From contig NZ_CP175698.1 of the NCBI RefSeq assembly GCF_046097095.1, positions 434,001 through 498,000 on the forward strand: DNA of 64,000 nt. The letters are read 5' to 3'. Each line of letters starts with the position of its first letter. Positions within the stretch are counted from its first letter, which is position 1. A program made the position numbers and the translations under genes. Shown in pieces: positions 1-8,957 of this stretch. The notes under the pieces were generated by a model. It made no database searches, was not told the origin of the DNA, and saw only the letters and a program-made list of their open reading frames with translations. The stretch is from Natrinema sp046097095 (GTDB lineage: Archaea; Halobacteriota; Halobacteria; Halobacteriales; Natrialbaceae).

Positions 1-353
1 AAGACGGCGAACCGACGGCTCAGATCGACCGACGAAAACGCCTCGAGTTCGACGACGATGACCAGCGCGAGCGTCGCGACGGCCAGATACGCGACGGTTT
101 CGAACGAGACGCCGCCCGCGCCGGCGATCACGGCGACCGCGGCGACTGACAGCAGCGGCCAGGGAACCATCGCCGTCCAATCACGCGTCACGAGCGCCGG
201 TCCCGCTGTGACGGCCACGATGATCAGTTCGAAGCCGCCCCAGAGCGGCAGGGCCCCCACCGCGTTTTTGACGCCGTCGAGGGCCACGACACCCGTCAGT
301 AGCCACCCGACGGCGGCGTTCACTCGCTCGTCAGGGGCGAGCGCCTCGAGCAC
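1..353 (-). CDS. Partial membrane protein, C-terminus outside window
   Basis: The reverse strand is open from a GTG at 351-353 to the window edge, with an in-frame TGA two codons upstream of that GTG, so the GTG is the probable start. The 117 visible residues begin VLEALAPDERVNAA and contain three to four hydrophobic segments separated by short acidic loops, which indicates an inner-membrane protein. I recognise no motif. It is transcribed away from thyA, with about 175 bp of shared upstream DNA. The C-terminus lies outside the window. Confidence 0.6.
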   Translation of the reverse strand, partial: MLEALAPDERVNAAVGWLLTGVVALDGVKNAVGALPLWGGFELIIVAVTAGPALVTRDWTAMVPWPLLSVAAVAVIAGAGGVSFETVAYLAVATLALVIVVELEAFSSVDLSRRFAV

Positions 354-528
354 GACTCAAATGCTAGCGCCCCGCCCACTAAAACCCGCACCCGGCTTTA
401 CAGTTCGCAAGAGCGCGACGACCGGTTCGTTCGGCCGGTCTCAGAGACGGGCAGTGGCGAGTCCATGTCTCGAAACGCGGACCTGGGACCGATACCGATA
501 ACTTCGCACGGTCGGAAGCTTCCGATCA

Positions 529-1545
529 ATGCGACAGTACCTCGAGCTCGTCGACACGGTCCTCTCGGAAGGCACGCACAAGCCCAACCGGACCGGCGTC
601 GACACGATTTCGTCGTTCAGCGAACACTACGAGGTCGATCTGCGGGAGGGGTATCCGCTGCTCACGACCAAAGAGATGGACGGCTACCGCTGGAACTCGA
701 TGCTCCACGAAGTCTGCTGGTATCTCTCCGGCGAGGAACACATCCGCCAGCTCCGCGAGGAGACCAAGATCTGGGACGCCTGGGCCGACGACGAGGGGCG
801 ACTCGATACGGCCTACGGCCGGTTCTGGCGGCGGTTCCCGGTTCCCGACGACGACGCGCGACTCGAGGGGGAGTCCTGGCCCGACGCCGCCCACCGGTGG
901 GTCACTGAAGAGGCCGACGGACGACAGACGTTCGACCAACTGCAGTACGTAATCGACACGCTCTCCGAGTCGCCGAACTCGCGCCGACTGGTGGTCAACG
1001 CCTGGCACCCCGCGAACGCCGCCGTCTCGACGCTGCCGCCTTGCCACTACAGCTTCGTCTTCAACGTGCAAGGCGACCGACTGAACTGCCATCTGACGCA
1101 GCGATCGGGCGACACCGCACTCGGGATTCCGTTTAACATCGCGGCTTACGCGCTCCTGACGAAGGTCATCGCCCAGCAGACCGGGTTCGAGCCCGGCACC
1201 TTCGCCCACACCGTCGTCGATGCCCACGTCTACTGCGGTCGCGGCGCACGCGGCGACTGGTACGCCGACAATCTCGAGGCGCTCCAGTCCAGACTGGCCG
1301 AGGCCGACGAGCGCGCAGACTACCTCGACGTCAAGGCGTGGCTCGAGTCCGAAGCGCCCGCCGAGGCCGAGGGCGACGAGCGCCTCGATCACGTCCCCGG
1401 GCTGCTCGAGCAACTCTCGCGAGAACCGCTCGAGCGACCGACGCTCGAGGTGGCCGACGTTTCGATCGACGAACTCTCCTACGAGGACGTCGAGCTTCGC
1501 GACTACAAGTCCCACGACGGCATCGAGTTCGCGGTGGCCGAATGA
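529..1545 (+). CDS. thyA: Thymidylate synthase ThyA
   Basis: It converts dUMP to dTMP with methylene-tetrahydrofolate and releases dihydrofolate. The 338-residue protein carries the classical ThyA signatures: the nucleophile at Cys172 in LPPCHYSF, the phosphate-binding RSGD at 192-195, and FNIAAYALL after it. The N-terminal part (NRTGVDT, PLLTTKEM) matches the nucleotide-binding start of the family. It is longer than the roughly 264-residue bacterial enzyme because of acidic insertions around residues 105-135 and in the C-terminal third, as is common in haloarchaeal versions. Its TGA overlaps the ATG of folA, so the enzyme that makes dihydrofolate is translationally coupled to the one that reduces it. 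Confidence 0.95.
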   Translation: MRQYLELVDTVLSEGTHKPNRTGVDTISSFSEHYEVDLREGYPLLTTKEMDGYRWNSMLHEVCWYLSGEEHIRQLREETKIWDAWADDEGRLDTAYGRFWRRFPVPDDDARLEGESWPDAAHRWVTEEADGRQTFDQLQYVIDTLSESPNSRRLVVNAWHPANAAVSTLPPCHYSFVFNVQGDRLNCHLTQRSGDTALGIPFNIAAYALLTKVIAQQTGFEPGTFAHTVVDAHVYCGRGARGDWYADNLEALQSRLAEADERADYLDVKAWLESEAPAEAEGDERLDHVPGLLEQLSREPLERPTLEVADVSIDELSYEDVELRDYKSHDGIEFAVAE

Positions 1546-2102
1546 GCGCGGACGAGGACCGAGACGCGACGGCGGCCACACCGCCGGAACTCGAGACCGA
1601 CCGCGAACTCGTCGGCATCGTCGCCGTCGCCGACAACGGCGTCATCGGGACGGACGGCGAGATGCCCTGGCATATCCCCGCGGACCTGCAGCACTTCAAG
1701 GAGGCCACGATGGATCACCCCGTCATCATGGGCCGGGTGACCTACGAGGGCATTCTCGAGACGCTGGGCGAACCGCTCCCCGGGCGAACGACGGTGGTCC
1801 TGACGAGTCGGGATCTCGAGACGCCGGAGGGAGCCGTCGTGGCCCACGGGCTCGAGGAAGCAGTCGAGGCGGCGAACACGGCCGCGCGGGAGAACCACGA
1901 CGACGTCGATCGAATCTTCGTCGCGGGCGGCGCGACCGTCTACGAGCAGTTCCTGCCCGCGGTCGACCGGCTGGTCGTGACTGAAGTTCACGACGAACCC
2001 GACGGCGACACCACCTTCCCCGACTGGGACCGCGAGGCGTGGACGGAGACGGCTCGAGACGAGCGCGACGGGTTTGCGTTCGTGGAGTACGCACGGCCGT
2101 GA
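1542..2102 (+). CDS. folA: Dihydrofolate reductase
   Basis: It reduces dihydrofolate to tetrahydrofolate with NADPH and so recycles the product of ThyA. The 186-residue protein has an acidic N-terminal extension of about 25 residues, then the DHFR core: GIVAVADNGVIG, MPWHIPADLQHFK with the substrate-contacting region, PVIMGRVTYEGI, and the nucleotide-binding IFVAGGATVYEQFL. The open frame extends farther 5', but the ATG at 1542, which shares bases with the thyA stop (ATGA), gives the right length and context. A two-gene thyA-folA operon is inferred. Confidence 0.93.
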   Translation: MSADEDRDATAATPPELETDRELVGIVAVADNGVIGTDGEMPWHIPADLQHFKEATMDHPVIMGRVTYEGILETLGEPLPGRTTVVLTSRDLETPEGAVVAHGLEEAVEAANTAARENHDDVDRIFVAGGATVYEQFLPAVDRLVVTEVHDEPDGDTTFPDWDREAWTETARDERDGFAFVEYARP

Positions 2103-2329
2103 CGCACTCCTCACTATAATAGACGGCCGGACGATCGGACAATCAGATGACCGGACGACCGGCGTGAAGCCTTCTCTTCCGGTAGACTCCTCTCAGCATT
2201 CTCGTTCAGCGCCACTCACTGCCTGCGATCGGTTGATCCACGAAACCGACGGTCGCACCAACCACTGCCGACAGGTGGTTTCGAGCGTCGCACGCCGACC
2301 TTTTACCGCTCTCGACCGTACTCGATTCT

Positions 2330-4510
2330 ATGACCGACCCGACCCGGCGCAACCGGCTCGAGGACGAGGAGAGCCCCTACCTGCGCCAGCACGCAGACAA
2401 CCCCGTCAACTGGCAGCCCTGGGACGAGGCGGCGCTCGAGGCCGCGAAGGAGCGCGACGTGCCGATCTTCCTCTCGATCGGCTACTCGGCGTGTCACTGG
2501 TGTCACGTGATGGAAGAAGAGAGCTTCCAGGACGAGGCCGTCGCCGAAGTCTTGAACGAGAACTTCGTCCCGATCAAGGTCGACCGCGAGGAGCGCCCGG
2601 ACGTCGACAGCATCTACATGACCGTCTGCCAGCTCGTCCGGGGGCAGGGCGGCTGGCCGCTCTCGGCGTGGCTCACCCCCGAGGGCAAGCCCTTCTTCAT
2701 CGGGACCTACTTCCCGCCGGAGGGACAGCGCGGCCAGCCCGGCTTTCGCGACCTGCTCGAGCGGATCAGCGACTCCTGGGAGAGCGAGGAAGACCGCGAG
2801 GAGATGGAACACCGCGCCCAGCAGTGGACCGACGCGGCGAAAGATCGGCTCGAGGAGACGCCCGACGCCGCAGGAACCGGTGGTGGCGGAGCGCCGCCCT
2901 CGAGCGACGTGCTCGAGACGGCAGCTGACGCGGTCGTGCGAAGCGCGGACCGGGAGTACGGCGGCTTCGGCTCCGGCCAGAAGTTCCCCCAGCCCTCGCG
3001 CCTCCGGGTGCTCGCTCGCGCGTACGACCGAACCGGCGAGGAAGACTATCTCGACGTGCTCGAGCAGACCCTGGGTGCGATGGCGTCGGGCGGGCTCTAC
3101 GACCACGTCGGCGGCGGCTTCCACCGCTACTGCGTCGACCGGGACTGGACGGTCCCCCACTTCGAGAAGATGCTCTACGACAACGCCGAGATACCACGCG
3201 CGTTCCTCGCCGGCTACCAGCTAACCGGCGAGGGCCGCTACGCCGAAGTGGTCGAGGAGACGCTCGCGTTCGTCGATCGGGAGCTGACCCACGACGAGGG
3301 CGGCTTCTTTAGCACGCTCGACGCTCAAAGCGAGTCGCCCGAGACCGGCGAGCGCGAGGAGGGCGCGTTCTACGTCTGGACGCCCGCAGAGGTCCACGAG
3401 ATCTTAGAGGACGAGACGGATGCCGCCCTCTTCTGCCGGCGCTACGATATCAGCGAGGCGGGCAACTTCGAGGGGCAAAACCAACCAAACCGCGTCGTCA
3501 AGATTTCGGAACTCGCCGGCGAGTTCGATCTCGAGGGCAGCGAGATTCTGAAACGTCTCGACTCAGCCCGCCAGCGGCTGTTCGAGGCTCGCGAGGAGCG
3601 TCCCCGACCGAACCGCGACGAGAAGATCCTCGCGGGCTGGAACGGGCTGCTGATCTCGACGTACGCCGAGGCGGCGCTGGTCCTCGGCGAGGACGGCTAC
3701 GCCGAGACGGCCGTCGACGCGCTCGGGTTCGTGCGAGAACGGCTCTGGGACGACGACGAACGGCGGCTGTCGCGACGCTATAAAGACGGGGATGTCAAGG
3801 TCGACGGCTACCTCGAGGACTACGCCTTTCTCGCGCGCGGAGCGCTCGATTGCTATCAGGCCACCGGCGAGGTCGACCACCTCGCGTTCGCACTCGAGTT
3901 GGCCCGCGTCATCGAGGCCGAATTCTGGGACGCCGACCGCGGGACGCTGTACTTCACCCCCGAGAGCGGCGAATCGCTCGTGACCCGCCCGCAGGAACTG
4001 AGCGACCAGTCGACGCCCTCCGCGGCCGGCGTCGCGGTCGAGACGCTGCTCGCGCTCGACGAATTCGCAACCGAGGAGTTCGGGGAAATCGCCACGACCG
4101 TCCTCGAGACCCACGCGAACAAACTCGAGGCCAACGCCCTCGAGCACGCCACGCTCTGCATCGCGGCCGACCGCCTCGAATCGGGCGCGCTCGAGGTGAC
4201 GGTGGCCGCCGACAATCTCCCCGAGACGTGGCGCGACCGGTTCGCGTCGCGGTACGCCCCCGATCGGCTGTTTGCATTGCGGCCGCCGACCGAGGACGGC
4301 CTCGAGGACTGGCTCGATCGGTTGGCACTCGAGGACGCGCCACCGATCTGGGCGGGCCGCAAAGCCCGGGACGGCGAGCCGACGCTGTACGTCTGTCGCG
4401 ATCGGACGTGTTCGCCGCCGACCCACGACGCCGACGAGGCGCTCGAGTGGCTGGGCGAGAACGTTGCTCGCGAAGACGGTGGCGGAGAGTCGGACGACGC
4501 GCCGTTTTAA
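2330..4510 (+). CDS. DUF255 thioredoxin-fold protein with (alpha/alpha)6 C-terminal domain (YyaL/SPATA20 family)
   Basis: This is a 726-residue protein of the conserved YyaL/spermatogenesis-associated-protein-20 family. The N-terminal thioredoxin-like DUF255 domain (about residues 5-170) has the hallmark NRLEDEESPYLRQHADNPV and a CxxC-type site, Cys55-His-Trp-Cys58. The remaining 500 residues have the Gly/Trp-rich pattern of an N-acylglucosamine-epimerase-like barrel (QKFPQPSRL, HVGGGFHRY, KMLYDNA, GWNGLLIS). The biochemical role of the family is not settled; a redox or sugar-related function is only suggested by the domains. It stands alone, convergent with a small thioredoxin gene 16 bp downstream. 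A 227-bp intergenic stretch precedes it, with no recognisable gene. Confidence 0.9.
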   Translation: MTDPTRRNRLEDEESPYLRQHADNPVNWQPWDEAALEAAKERDVPIFLSIGYSACHWCHVMEEESFQDEAVAEVLNENFVPIKVDREERPDVDSIYMTVCQLVRGQGGWPLSAWLTPEGKPFFIGTYFPPEGQRGQPGFRDLLERISDSWESEEDREEMEHRAQQWTDAAKDRLEETPDAAGTGGGGAPPSSDVLETAADAVVRSADREYGGFGSGQKFPQPSRLRVLARAYDRTGEEDYLDVLEQTLGAMASGGLYDHVGGGFHRYCVDRDWTVPHFEKMLYDNAEIPRAFLAGYQLTGEGRYAEVVEETLAFVDRELTHDEGGFFSTLDAQSESPETGEREEGAFYVWTPAEVHEILEDETDAALFCRRYDISEAGNFEGQNQPNRVVKISELAGEFDLEGSEILKRLDSARQRLFEAREERPRPNRDEKILAGWNGLLISTYAEAALVLGEDGYAETAVDALGFVRERLWDDDERRLSRRYKDGDVKVDGYLEDYAFLARGALDCYQATGEVDHLAFALELARVIEAEFWDADRGTLYFTPESGESLVTRPQELSDQSTPSAAGVAVETLLALDEFATEEFGEIATTVLETHANKLEANALEHATLCIAADRLESGALEVTVAADNLPETWRDRFASRYAPDRLFALRPPTEDGLEDWLDRLALEDAPPIWAGRKARDGEPTLYVCRDRTCSPPTHDADEALEWLGENVAREDGGGESDDAPF

Positions 4511-4526
4511 CGTCGAGAAGGGGGAG

Positions 4527-4916
4527 CTACGATAGTTCCGCCTCGATCTCGTCGGCGAGCCAGACGGCCGGCGGCACGGCTTCCTCCTCGACGAACCGGG
4601 TGATCTCCTCGCCTTCGTCCGCTCCGGCAGGTGTGCGCTCGACCACGATCGTCGGGATGTACTCGATGTCGTACTCCTCGATGCCGGGGCCTTCCTTGTC
4701 CTGATCGAGGGCGAACTCCTCGATGCGCTCGTCGGGGACCTCGGCGGCCTCGAGCGCCGCACCGAAGTCGGGCAGCAGGGCGCGACAGTCCTTGCACCAG
4801 TCGCCGCCCCAGATCTTGTAGGTCAGTTCGTCGCTGTGCGCCGCGAGCGTGTCGACCGCCTCCTCGTAGGACGCCGCGTCCCACGTGGGGTTTGGCCGCA
4901 TGGTCTCGAGACTCAT
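4527..4916 (-). CDS. Small thioredoxin-family protein
   Basis: A predicted soluble 129-residue protein with a thioredoxin fold. The site is WGGDWCKDCRALLPDF, so the CxxC is Cys-Lys-Asp-Cys rather than Cys-Gly-Pro-Cys, followed by the cis-proline segment YIPTIVV. It ends with a helix rich in Glu. ATG codons at 4914-4916 and 4899-4901 are both possible starts; I chose the upstream ATG, since the codon two residues further upstream is only GTG. It is convergent with the DUF255 gene, and both being thioredoxin-fold proteins may be coincidence. It could act as a thiol-disulfide reductant or isomerase. Confidence 0.8.
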   Translation of the reverse strand: MSLETMRPNPTWDAASYEEAVDTLAAHSDELTYKIWGGDWCKDCRALLPDFGAALEAAEVPDERIEEFALDQDKEGPGIEEYDIEYIPTIVVERTPAGADEGEEITRFVEEEAVPPAVWLADEIEAELS

Positions 4917-5149
4917 ACGCACGCCTTACGTCTCGGCGGGCTTAACCGCGGTGTTTCGGGCAGCGGCTTCGCTCGGGGCGGCCCTCCGCCGGTGCTCGCA
5001 CTCGCCTGACTGGCCACCGCCGGGCGGGACTTTCCGGTTGTTCGAGGCCCTTCGAGAGAGCGTTTCCGCGGTGATCGATTAGAGGACTAGCCGGCACGTA
5101 CTGCCTAAGTCCAGCACGGGTTTACGTCTTGAATCCGTATGCCGGGTCA

Positions 5150-6130
5150 ATGAAAGGGAGCATTCTGGACACCATCGGCTCGCCGCTCGTCCAGGTCGAT
5201 TCGCCGGAGGGCGTGACGGTCGCCGCGAAGATCGAATCGTTCAACCCCGGCGGTTCGGCCAAGGACCGGCCCGCTCGCGAGATGATCCGGGCCGCCGAGC
5301 GCGACGGCCGGATCGAACCCGGCGACCGGCTCGTCGAGCCGACAAGCGGCAATACCGGGATCGGCCTCGCGCTCGTCGCCGCCGCCCGCGGCTACGATCT
5401 GACGATCGTCATGCCGTCAGACAAATCGAAAGAACGACGGCAGGTTATGGCCGCCTACGGGGCCGACCTCGAGTTGGTCGACGGCGACATGTCGGCCGCC
5501 CGTGATCGCGCCGACGAGATCGCGGCCAAAGGTGCGATCCAGCTCGGCCAGTTCGAGAATCCCGCGAACCCTGAGGCTCACTACAAGACGACCGGCGAGG
5601 AGATTATAGCGCAGGTCGGCGACCGCGAGATCGACGCCTTCGTCGCCGGCGTTGGCACCGGCGGGACGCTCTCGGGCACCGGTCGCCGCCTCCGCGAGGC
5701 GTTCCCCGACATGGACATCGTCGCGGTCGAGCCGGCCAAAAACGCCGTCCTCTCGACCGGCGAGTCCGGCCAGGACGAGTTCCAGGGGATGGGTCCCGGC
5801 TTCGTCAGCGATAACCTCGACGTCGATCTGATCGACCGCGTCGAGACGGTCGAACTCGAGAACGCCGAGGACGAGTGTCGCCGCCTCGCGCGCGAAGAGG
5901 GCGTCCTCGTCGGCCAATCCAGCGGCGCGACGAGCCTGGTCTCCCAGCGGGTTGCCCGCGAGATCGCCGATCCCAGCCTCGAGTGTCCGGAGGTCTCGAC
6001 GGCCTTCGACGACGCCGGCGAGCCGGCCGCTCCCGAAACCGACGGCGGCCGAGCCGACGACTGCCCGCTCGTGGTCACCGTCTTCTGGGACAGAGGCGAG
6101 CGGTACCTCTCGACTGGCCTGTTCGACTGA
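5150..6130 (+). CDS. cysK: Cysteine synthase (O-acetylserine sulfhydrylase), PLP-dependent
   Basis: It forms cysteine from O-acetylserine (or a related activated serine) and sulfide. The 326-residue protein is a fold-type II PLP enzyme: the Schiff-base lysine is Lys38 in NPGGSAKDRPA, the substrate loop is TSGNTGIG at 65-72, the phosphate cradle is GVGTGGTLSGTG, and VGQSSGAT is near the C-terminus. The ATG at 5150 was taken because the only longer start is a TTG at 5129 and the family begins close to this methionine. CysK and CysM cannot be told apart with certainty from sequence, and a cystathionine beta-synthase-like substrate is possible. It is monocistronic; a lipoprotein gene follows after 89 bp. 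Confidence 0.9.
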   Translation: MKGSILDTIGSPLVQVDSPEGVTVAAKIESFNPGGSAKDRPAREMIRAAERDGRIEPGDRLVEPTSGNTGIGLALVAAARGYDLTIVMPSDKSKERRQVMAAYGADLELVDGDMSAARDRADEIAAKGAIQLGQFENPANPEAHYKTTGEEIIAQVGDREIDAFVAGVGTGGTLSGTGRRLREAFPDMDIVAVEPAKNAVLSTGESGQDEFQGMGPGFVSDNLDVDLIDRVETVELENAEDECRRLAREEGVLVGQSSGATSLVSQRVAREIADPSLECPEVSTAFDDAGEPAAPETDGGRADDCPLVVTVFWDRGERYLSTGLFD

Positions 6131-6219
6131 CCGCCGTCGGGTCGAACACGAACCCGGCGAAAAGAGCTCTTTCACCTAGCCGAATTCCCTTTACCTACCC
6201 GTTCGTTCGCTCGAGTACG

Positions 6220-6936
6220 ATGACACGTTCCTCTAGACGGAGCCTGCTGTGTGGTACCGCATCGATGATCGCGCTCTCGGCCGGCTGTCTCGCCGACGAT
6301 ACCAATAGTGCAGCGAACGGTGACAGCGGTAACGGTGACGGCGGTAACGGTGACGGGAATCAGACCGACGGTAATCAGTCACTGAACGAGAACGCGGTCG
6401 ATGACGACCTGCCAGACGGATTGGCGAGCTACGACACGCAGTCGTTCCACCACTCCGAGCAATCATCCTCGCCCGACGCGGCGCTGTTGCTCGAGGCGGG
6501 CGACGCGAACGAGTGGCTCAGTGAGCGATCCCTTCAGTCGGAGCCGCTCGCCGGATTCGTCGACGAGACCGACTTCGAAACGTCAGTCATCGTCGCGCTC
6601 GAGGCCGGCGCGCCGAACCCATGTTACGAACTGGTGCTCGATGAGATCGATATCGACGACGGCGACGAGAGCGAGGACGACGACGAGCTCGTCCTCGACG
6701 CCGCGGTCCGCGACACCAGCGGCGCGAACGAGGTCTGTACGGGTCAGATCGTGACCGCTGGCCGGCTCGTCCGAGCGACGTTCGATTCGGAGCGGCTGAC
6801 GCGAGTGTCCGCGTCGATCGTCGATAGCGACGGGCAGGAACACGGAATCGGGATCGCAAGCGAGAGCGCGTCGGCGAGCGCGGGCGATGGGTCATCGGCG
6901 AGTAGCGGCAACGAAAGTGCGGCGGACGATTCTTGA
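6220..6936 (+). CDS. Secreted lipoprotein of unknown function
   Basis: A 238-residue predicted lipoprotein. The signal peptide starts MTRSSRRSLL, has a short hydrophobic stretch, and ends with the lipobox ALSAGC, with Cys23 as the lipidation site. It is followed by a flexible Gly/Asn/Asp linker built from imperfect GNGDG repeats (about residues 32-55). The globular part (about 80-205) is acidic and contains two cysteines (NPCYEL and NEVCTG) that could pair. The tail is Ser/Ala/Gly rich. I recognise no enzymatic motif. It would be anchored on the outer face of the cytoplasmic membrane. Confidence 0.75.
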   Translation: MTRSSRRSLLCGTASMIALSAGCLADDTNSAANGDSGNGDGGNGDGNQTDGNQSLNENAVDDDLPDGLASYDTQSFHHSEQSSSPDAALLLEAGDANEWLSERSLQSEPLAGFVDETDFETSVIVALEAGAPNPCYELVLDEIDIDDGDESEDDDELVLDAAVRDTSGANEVCTGQIVTAGRLVRATFDSERLTRVSASIVDSDGQEHGIGIASESASASAGDGSSASSGNESAADDS

Positions 6937-6944
6937 CCGCGGCG

Positions 6945-7523
6945 TTACGGGGCGTGCTCGGCTTCGGTCAGCCGGACGACGAGAGTGTCCTCGACGTCCC
7001 GGAGATCGTATTCGGGCAGGTCGCCGTCGGTCCGACGGACGTACAGCGGTTCGACGAGCCGATCGGTCGGGCCAGTCGCCCCCGTTCGGTTGGCCTCACT
7101 CGAGTCGGCGTCGTCCGCCGTCTCGGCGGGTTCGCCATCGCCATCCGGCCCCCGTTCGTCCGTTTCGGCCTCCTCGAGTCCCGCGTCGACTCGCTCGAGG
7201 CCGTAAATTTTGCAGTATTCGGCCGTCTCCGCGGGTTCAACTGCGCCGTTTCGGAGCTGTTCGGCCAGTGACCGCGAGAGCCACTCTGCGTCGCTGACGC
7301 TGGGTTCCTGAACGAGTGCTTCGTCGACGAACCGGGTGAGATACCAGTTCAAGTCGTTCAGCAGCGAGACGGCGGCACCGACGCTGACCGTCCGGAGCGC
7401 GAGCGAGTTGTCGAACGGCCGCTCGAGATCGTAGGTCGCCAGCGCCTCGCGGGCGGTCTCCCGGGAGAGCAGTTCGTATTGGAGATCGCTCTCGTCTTCG
7501 CCGATGAGACAGACGCGGGTCAC
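6945..7523 (-). CDS. Haloarchaeal conserved protein, DUF5804-like
   Basis: A 192-residue acidic protein starting MTRVCLIGEDESDLQYELLS. It resembles the haloarchaeal family catalogued as DUF5804, named from memory and not checked against a database. The first 85 residues and the last 40 look globular; the middle (about 118-150) is a low-complexity linker rich in Glu, Asp, Gly and Ala. There is no signal peptide and no enzymatic motif. It is convergent with the preceding lipoprotein gene, with only 8 bp between the stop codons. Confidence 0.7.
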   Translation of the reverse strand: MTRVCLIGEDESDLQYELLSRETAREALATYDLERPFDNSLALRTVSVGAAVSLLNDLNWYLTRFVDEALVQEPSVSDAEWLSRSLAEQLRNGAVEPAETAEYCKIYGLERVDAGLEEAETDERGPDGDGEPAETADDADSSEANRTGATGPTDRLVEPLYVRRTDGDLPEYDLRDVEDTLVVRLTEAEHAP

Positions 7524-7682
7524 TACGATATGGTGCGGGCGGTCTCGTAATGTCGGTTTCGCCTTCCGTGCGTGGCGTTCGTGAATAGCTCGTCTGTTTT
7601 CGAGACGACGAAAGTCCCACCCGGCGGTGGCTGGCTGAGCTGGCTACAAGCAGCGCGGAGAAGCAAGAGCCGGCGTTCCGTC

Positions 7683-8861
7683 TCAGGGCTCGACCAGGTC
7701 CGCGTTCCTCGCGGCTTCCTCTGCCCGCTCGAGCAAATCGTCGGGCTCGGCGGCTAGTAGGGGCTCGAGGCGGGCATTAGTTTCGACGCGGTCGGGGGTG
7801 ACGCGGTTACAGCCGGCGTCGATCGTCGAGTCAGTGAAGGTGCCGATCTCGCGGGCTTTCGCGACGATCTCCTGTTTGTCTCGAGTCAGCAGCGGGCGGT
7901 GGATCGGCAGTCGGGCCGCGCAGCTGGTGACACTGAGGTTCCGGACGGTCTGGCTGGACTTCTGGCCCGCGGCCTCGCCGGTGACGATGCCGTTGGCGTC
8001 GACGCGCTCGGCCAGCGTCTCGGCCGCGCGGTAGAAAAAGCGGCGCAGCGAGAGCATTCGGCCCTGTTCCATCTCCCGGACGAGCAGGTCGACCGTCTCG
8101 CCGCCGGGGATCCGATAGACCTGCATGTCGAAATTGGGGGCGTAGTTCGAGAGGAGCCGAACGGTCTCCATCGCGCGCGCCTCGTGGTCGATCCCGCCGT
8201 AGTCGCCGAGATCGACGTAGGCGGGCATGATGGGGCTCCCGCGTTTCATCAGTTCGTAGGCCGCGACCGGCGAGTCGATCCCGCCGCTGACCAGCGCGAT
8301 CACCGGCTCCTGGGAGCCAAGCGGGAGCCCGCCCGGCCCGGAGACCGTCTCGAGGTAGAGAAGCGCCAGATCCTCTCGAACTTCGACGCCGAAGGTGAGG
8401 TCGGGGTTGTCGAGATCGACTTCGGGCTCGAACTCGTCCTCGACGGCCTCCCAGATCGCGCTTCCGGCCTCGCGGGCCAGGTCCTCGCTGTCGTAGGGCA
8501 GGGTCTTGTCGGCCCGGCGGGCGTCGACCGCGAACGTCCCGCCGTCGTAGTGTTCGCGGGAAGTCTCGGAAAGCGCCTCGAGGATCCGTTCTTTCTCGGT
8601 GCTGACCGTCAGCGCGGGGCTGGCAGAGACGACGCCGAAGGTATCGGTCGCGGCCGCGGTCGCGTCCTCGACGGCGCGCTCGCTCGTGTGGATCAGCGGC
8701 CGGTTCCACCGGCGTTCGACTTCGCCGGGGATCGACCGATCGGCGAGGATGGCCTCGAGATTCTCGACGAGGAGCCCCTCCATGTACCGCTTGACGGTGT
8801 TGCTCTTGGTGTTGACGTCCCCGTGACGGACGAGGACGGTGTCGGCTCCCGGGGGATGCAT
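7683..8861 (-). CDS. thiI: tRNA uracil 4-sulfurtransferase ThiI
   Basis: It makes 4-thiouridine at position 8 of tRNA, and in some organisms carries sulfur for thiamine thiazole synthesis. The 392-residue protein begins with the ferredoxin-like/THUMP region (VRHGDVNTKS, then about 60-170) and then the PP-loop ATP-pyrophosphatase domain, with SGGIDSPVA starting at residue 192. A conserved TGEAAGQKSSQT and cysteines in VTSCAARLP and DAGCNRV follow. No rhodanese domain is attached, as in most archaeal versions, so sulfur must come from another donor. The MFS gene lies 96 bp upstream on the same strand. Confidence 0.92.
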   Translation of the reverse strand: MHPPGADTVLVRHGDVNTKSNTVKRYMEGLLVENLEAILADRSIPGEVERRWNRPLIHTSERAVEDATAAATDTFGVVSASPALTVSTEKERILEALSETSREHYDGGTFAVDARRADKTLPYDSEDLAREAGSAIWEAVEDEFEPEVDLDNPDLTFGVEVREDLALLYLETVSGPGGLPLGSQEPVIALVSGGIDSPVAAYELMKRGSPIMPAYVDLGDYGGIDHEARAMETVRLLSNYAPNFDMQVYRIPGGETVDLLVREMEQGRMLSLRRFFYRAAETLAERVDANGIVTGEAAGQKSSQTVRNLSVTSCAARLPIHRPLLTRDKQEIVAKAREIGTFTDSTIDAGCNRVTPDRVETNARLEPLLAAEPDDLLERAEEAARNADLVEP

Positions 8862-8957
8862 GGCAAGTGGTAGATGGTCGGAGCTATAAGGGGGTTGCGA
8901 GGTTGGTATCGGTCTTGAGCAGCCCGAGGAGTCGACGGTCGTCGGGACGCCCCGCGT

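Noticed and set aside
526..1581. Long reverse-strand open frame (351 codons) over thyA
   Set aside because: It is antisense to a certain gene, has no recognisable motif and shows the composition that G+C-rich third positions create on the opposite strand.
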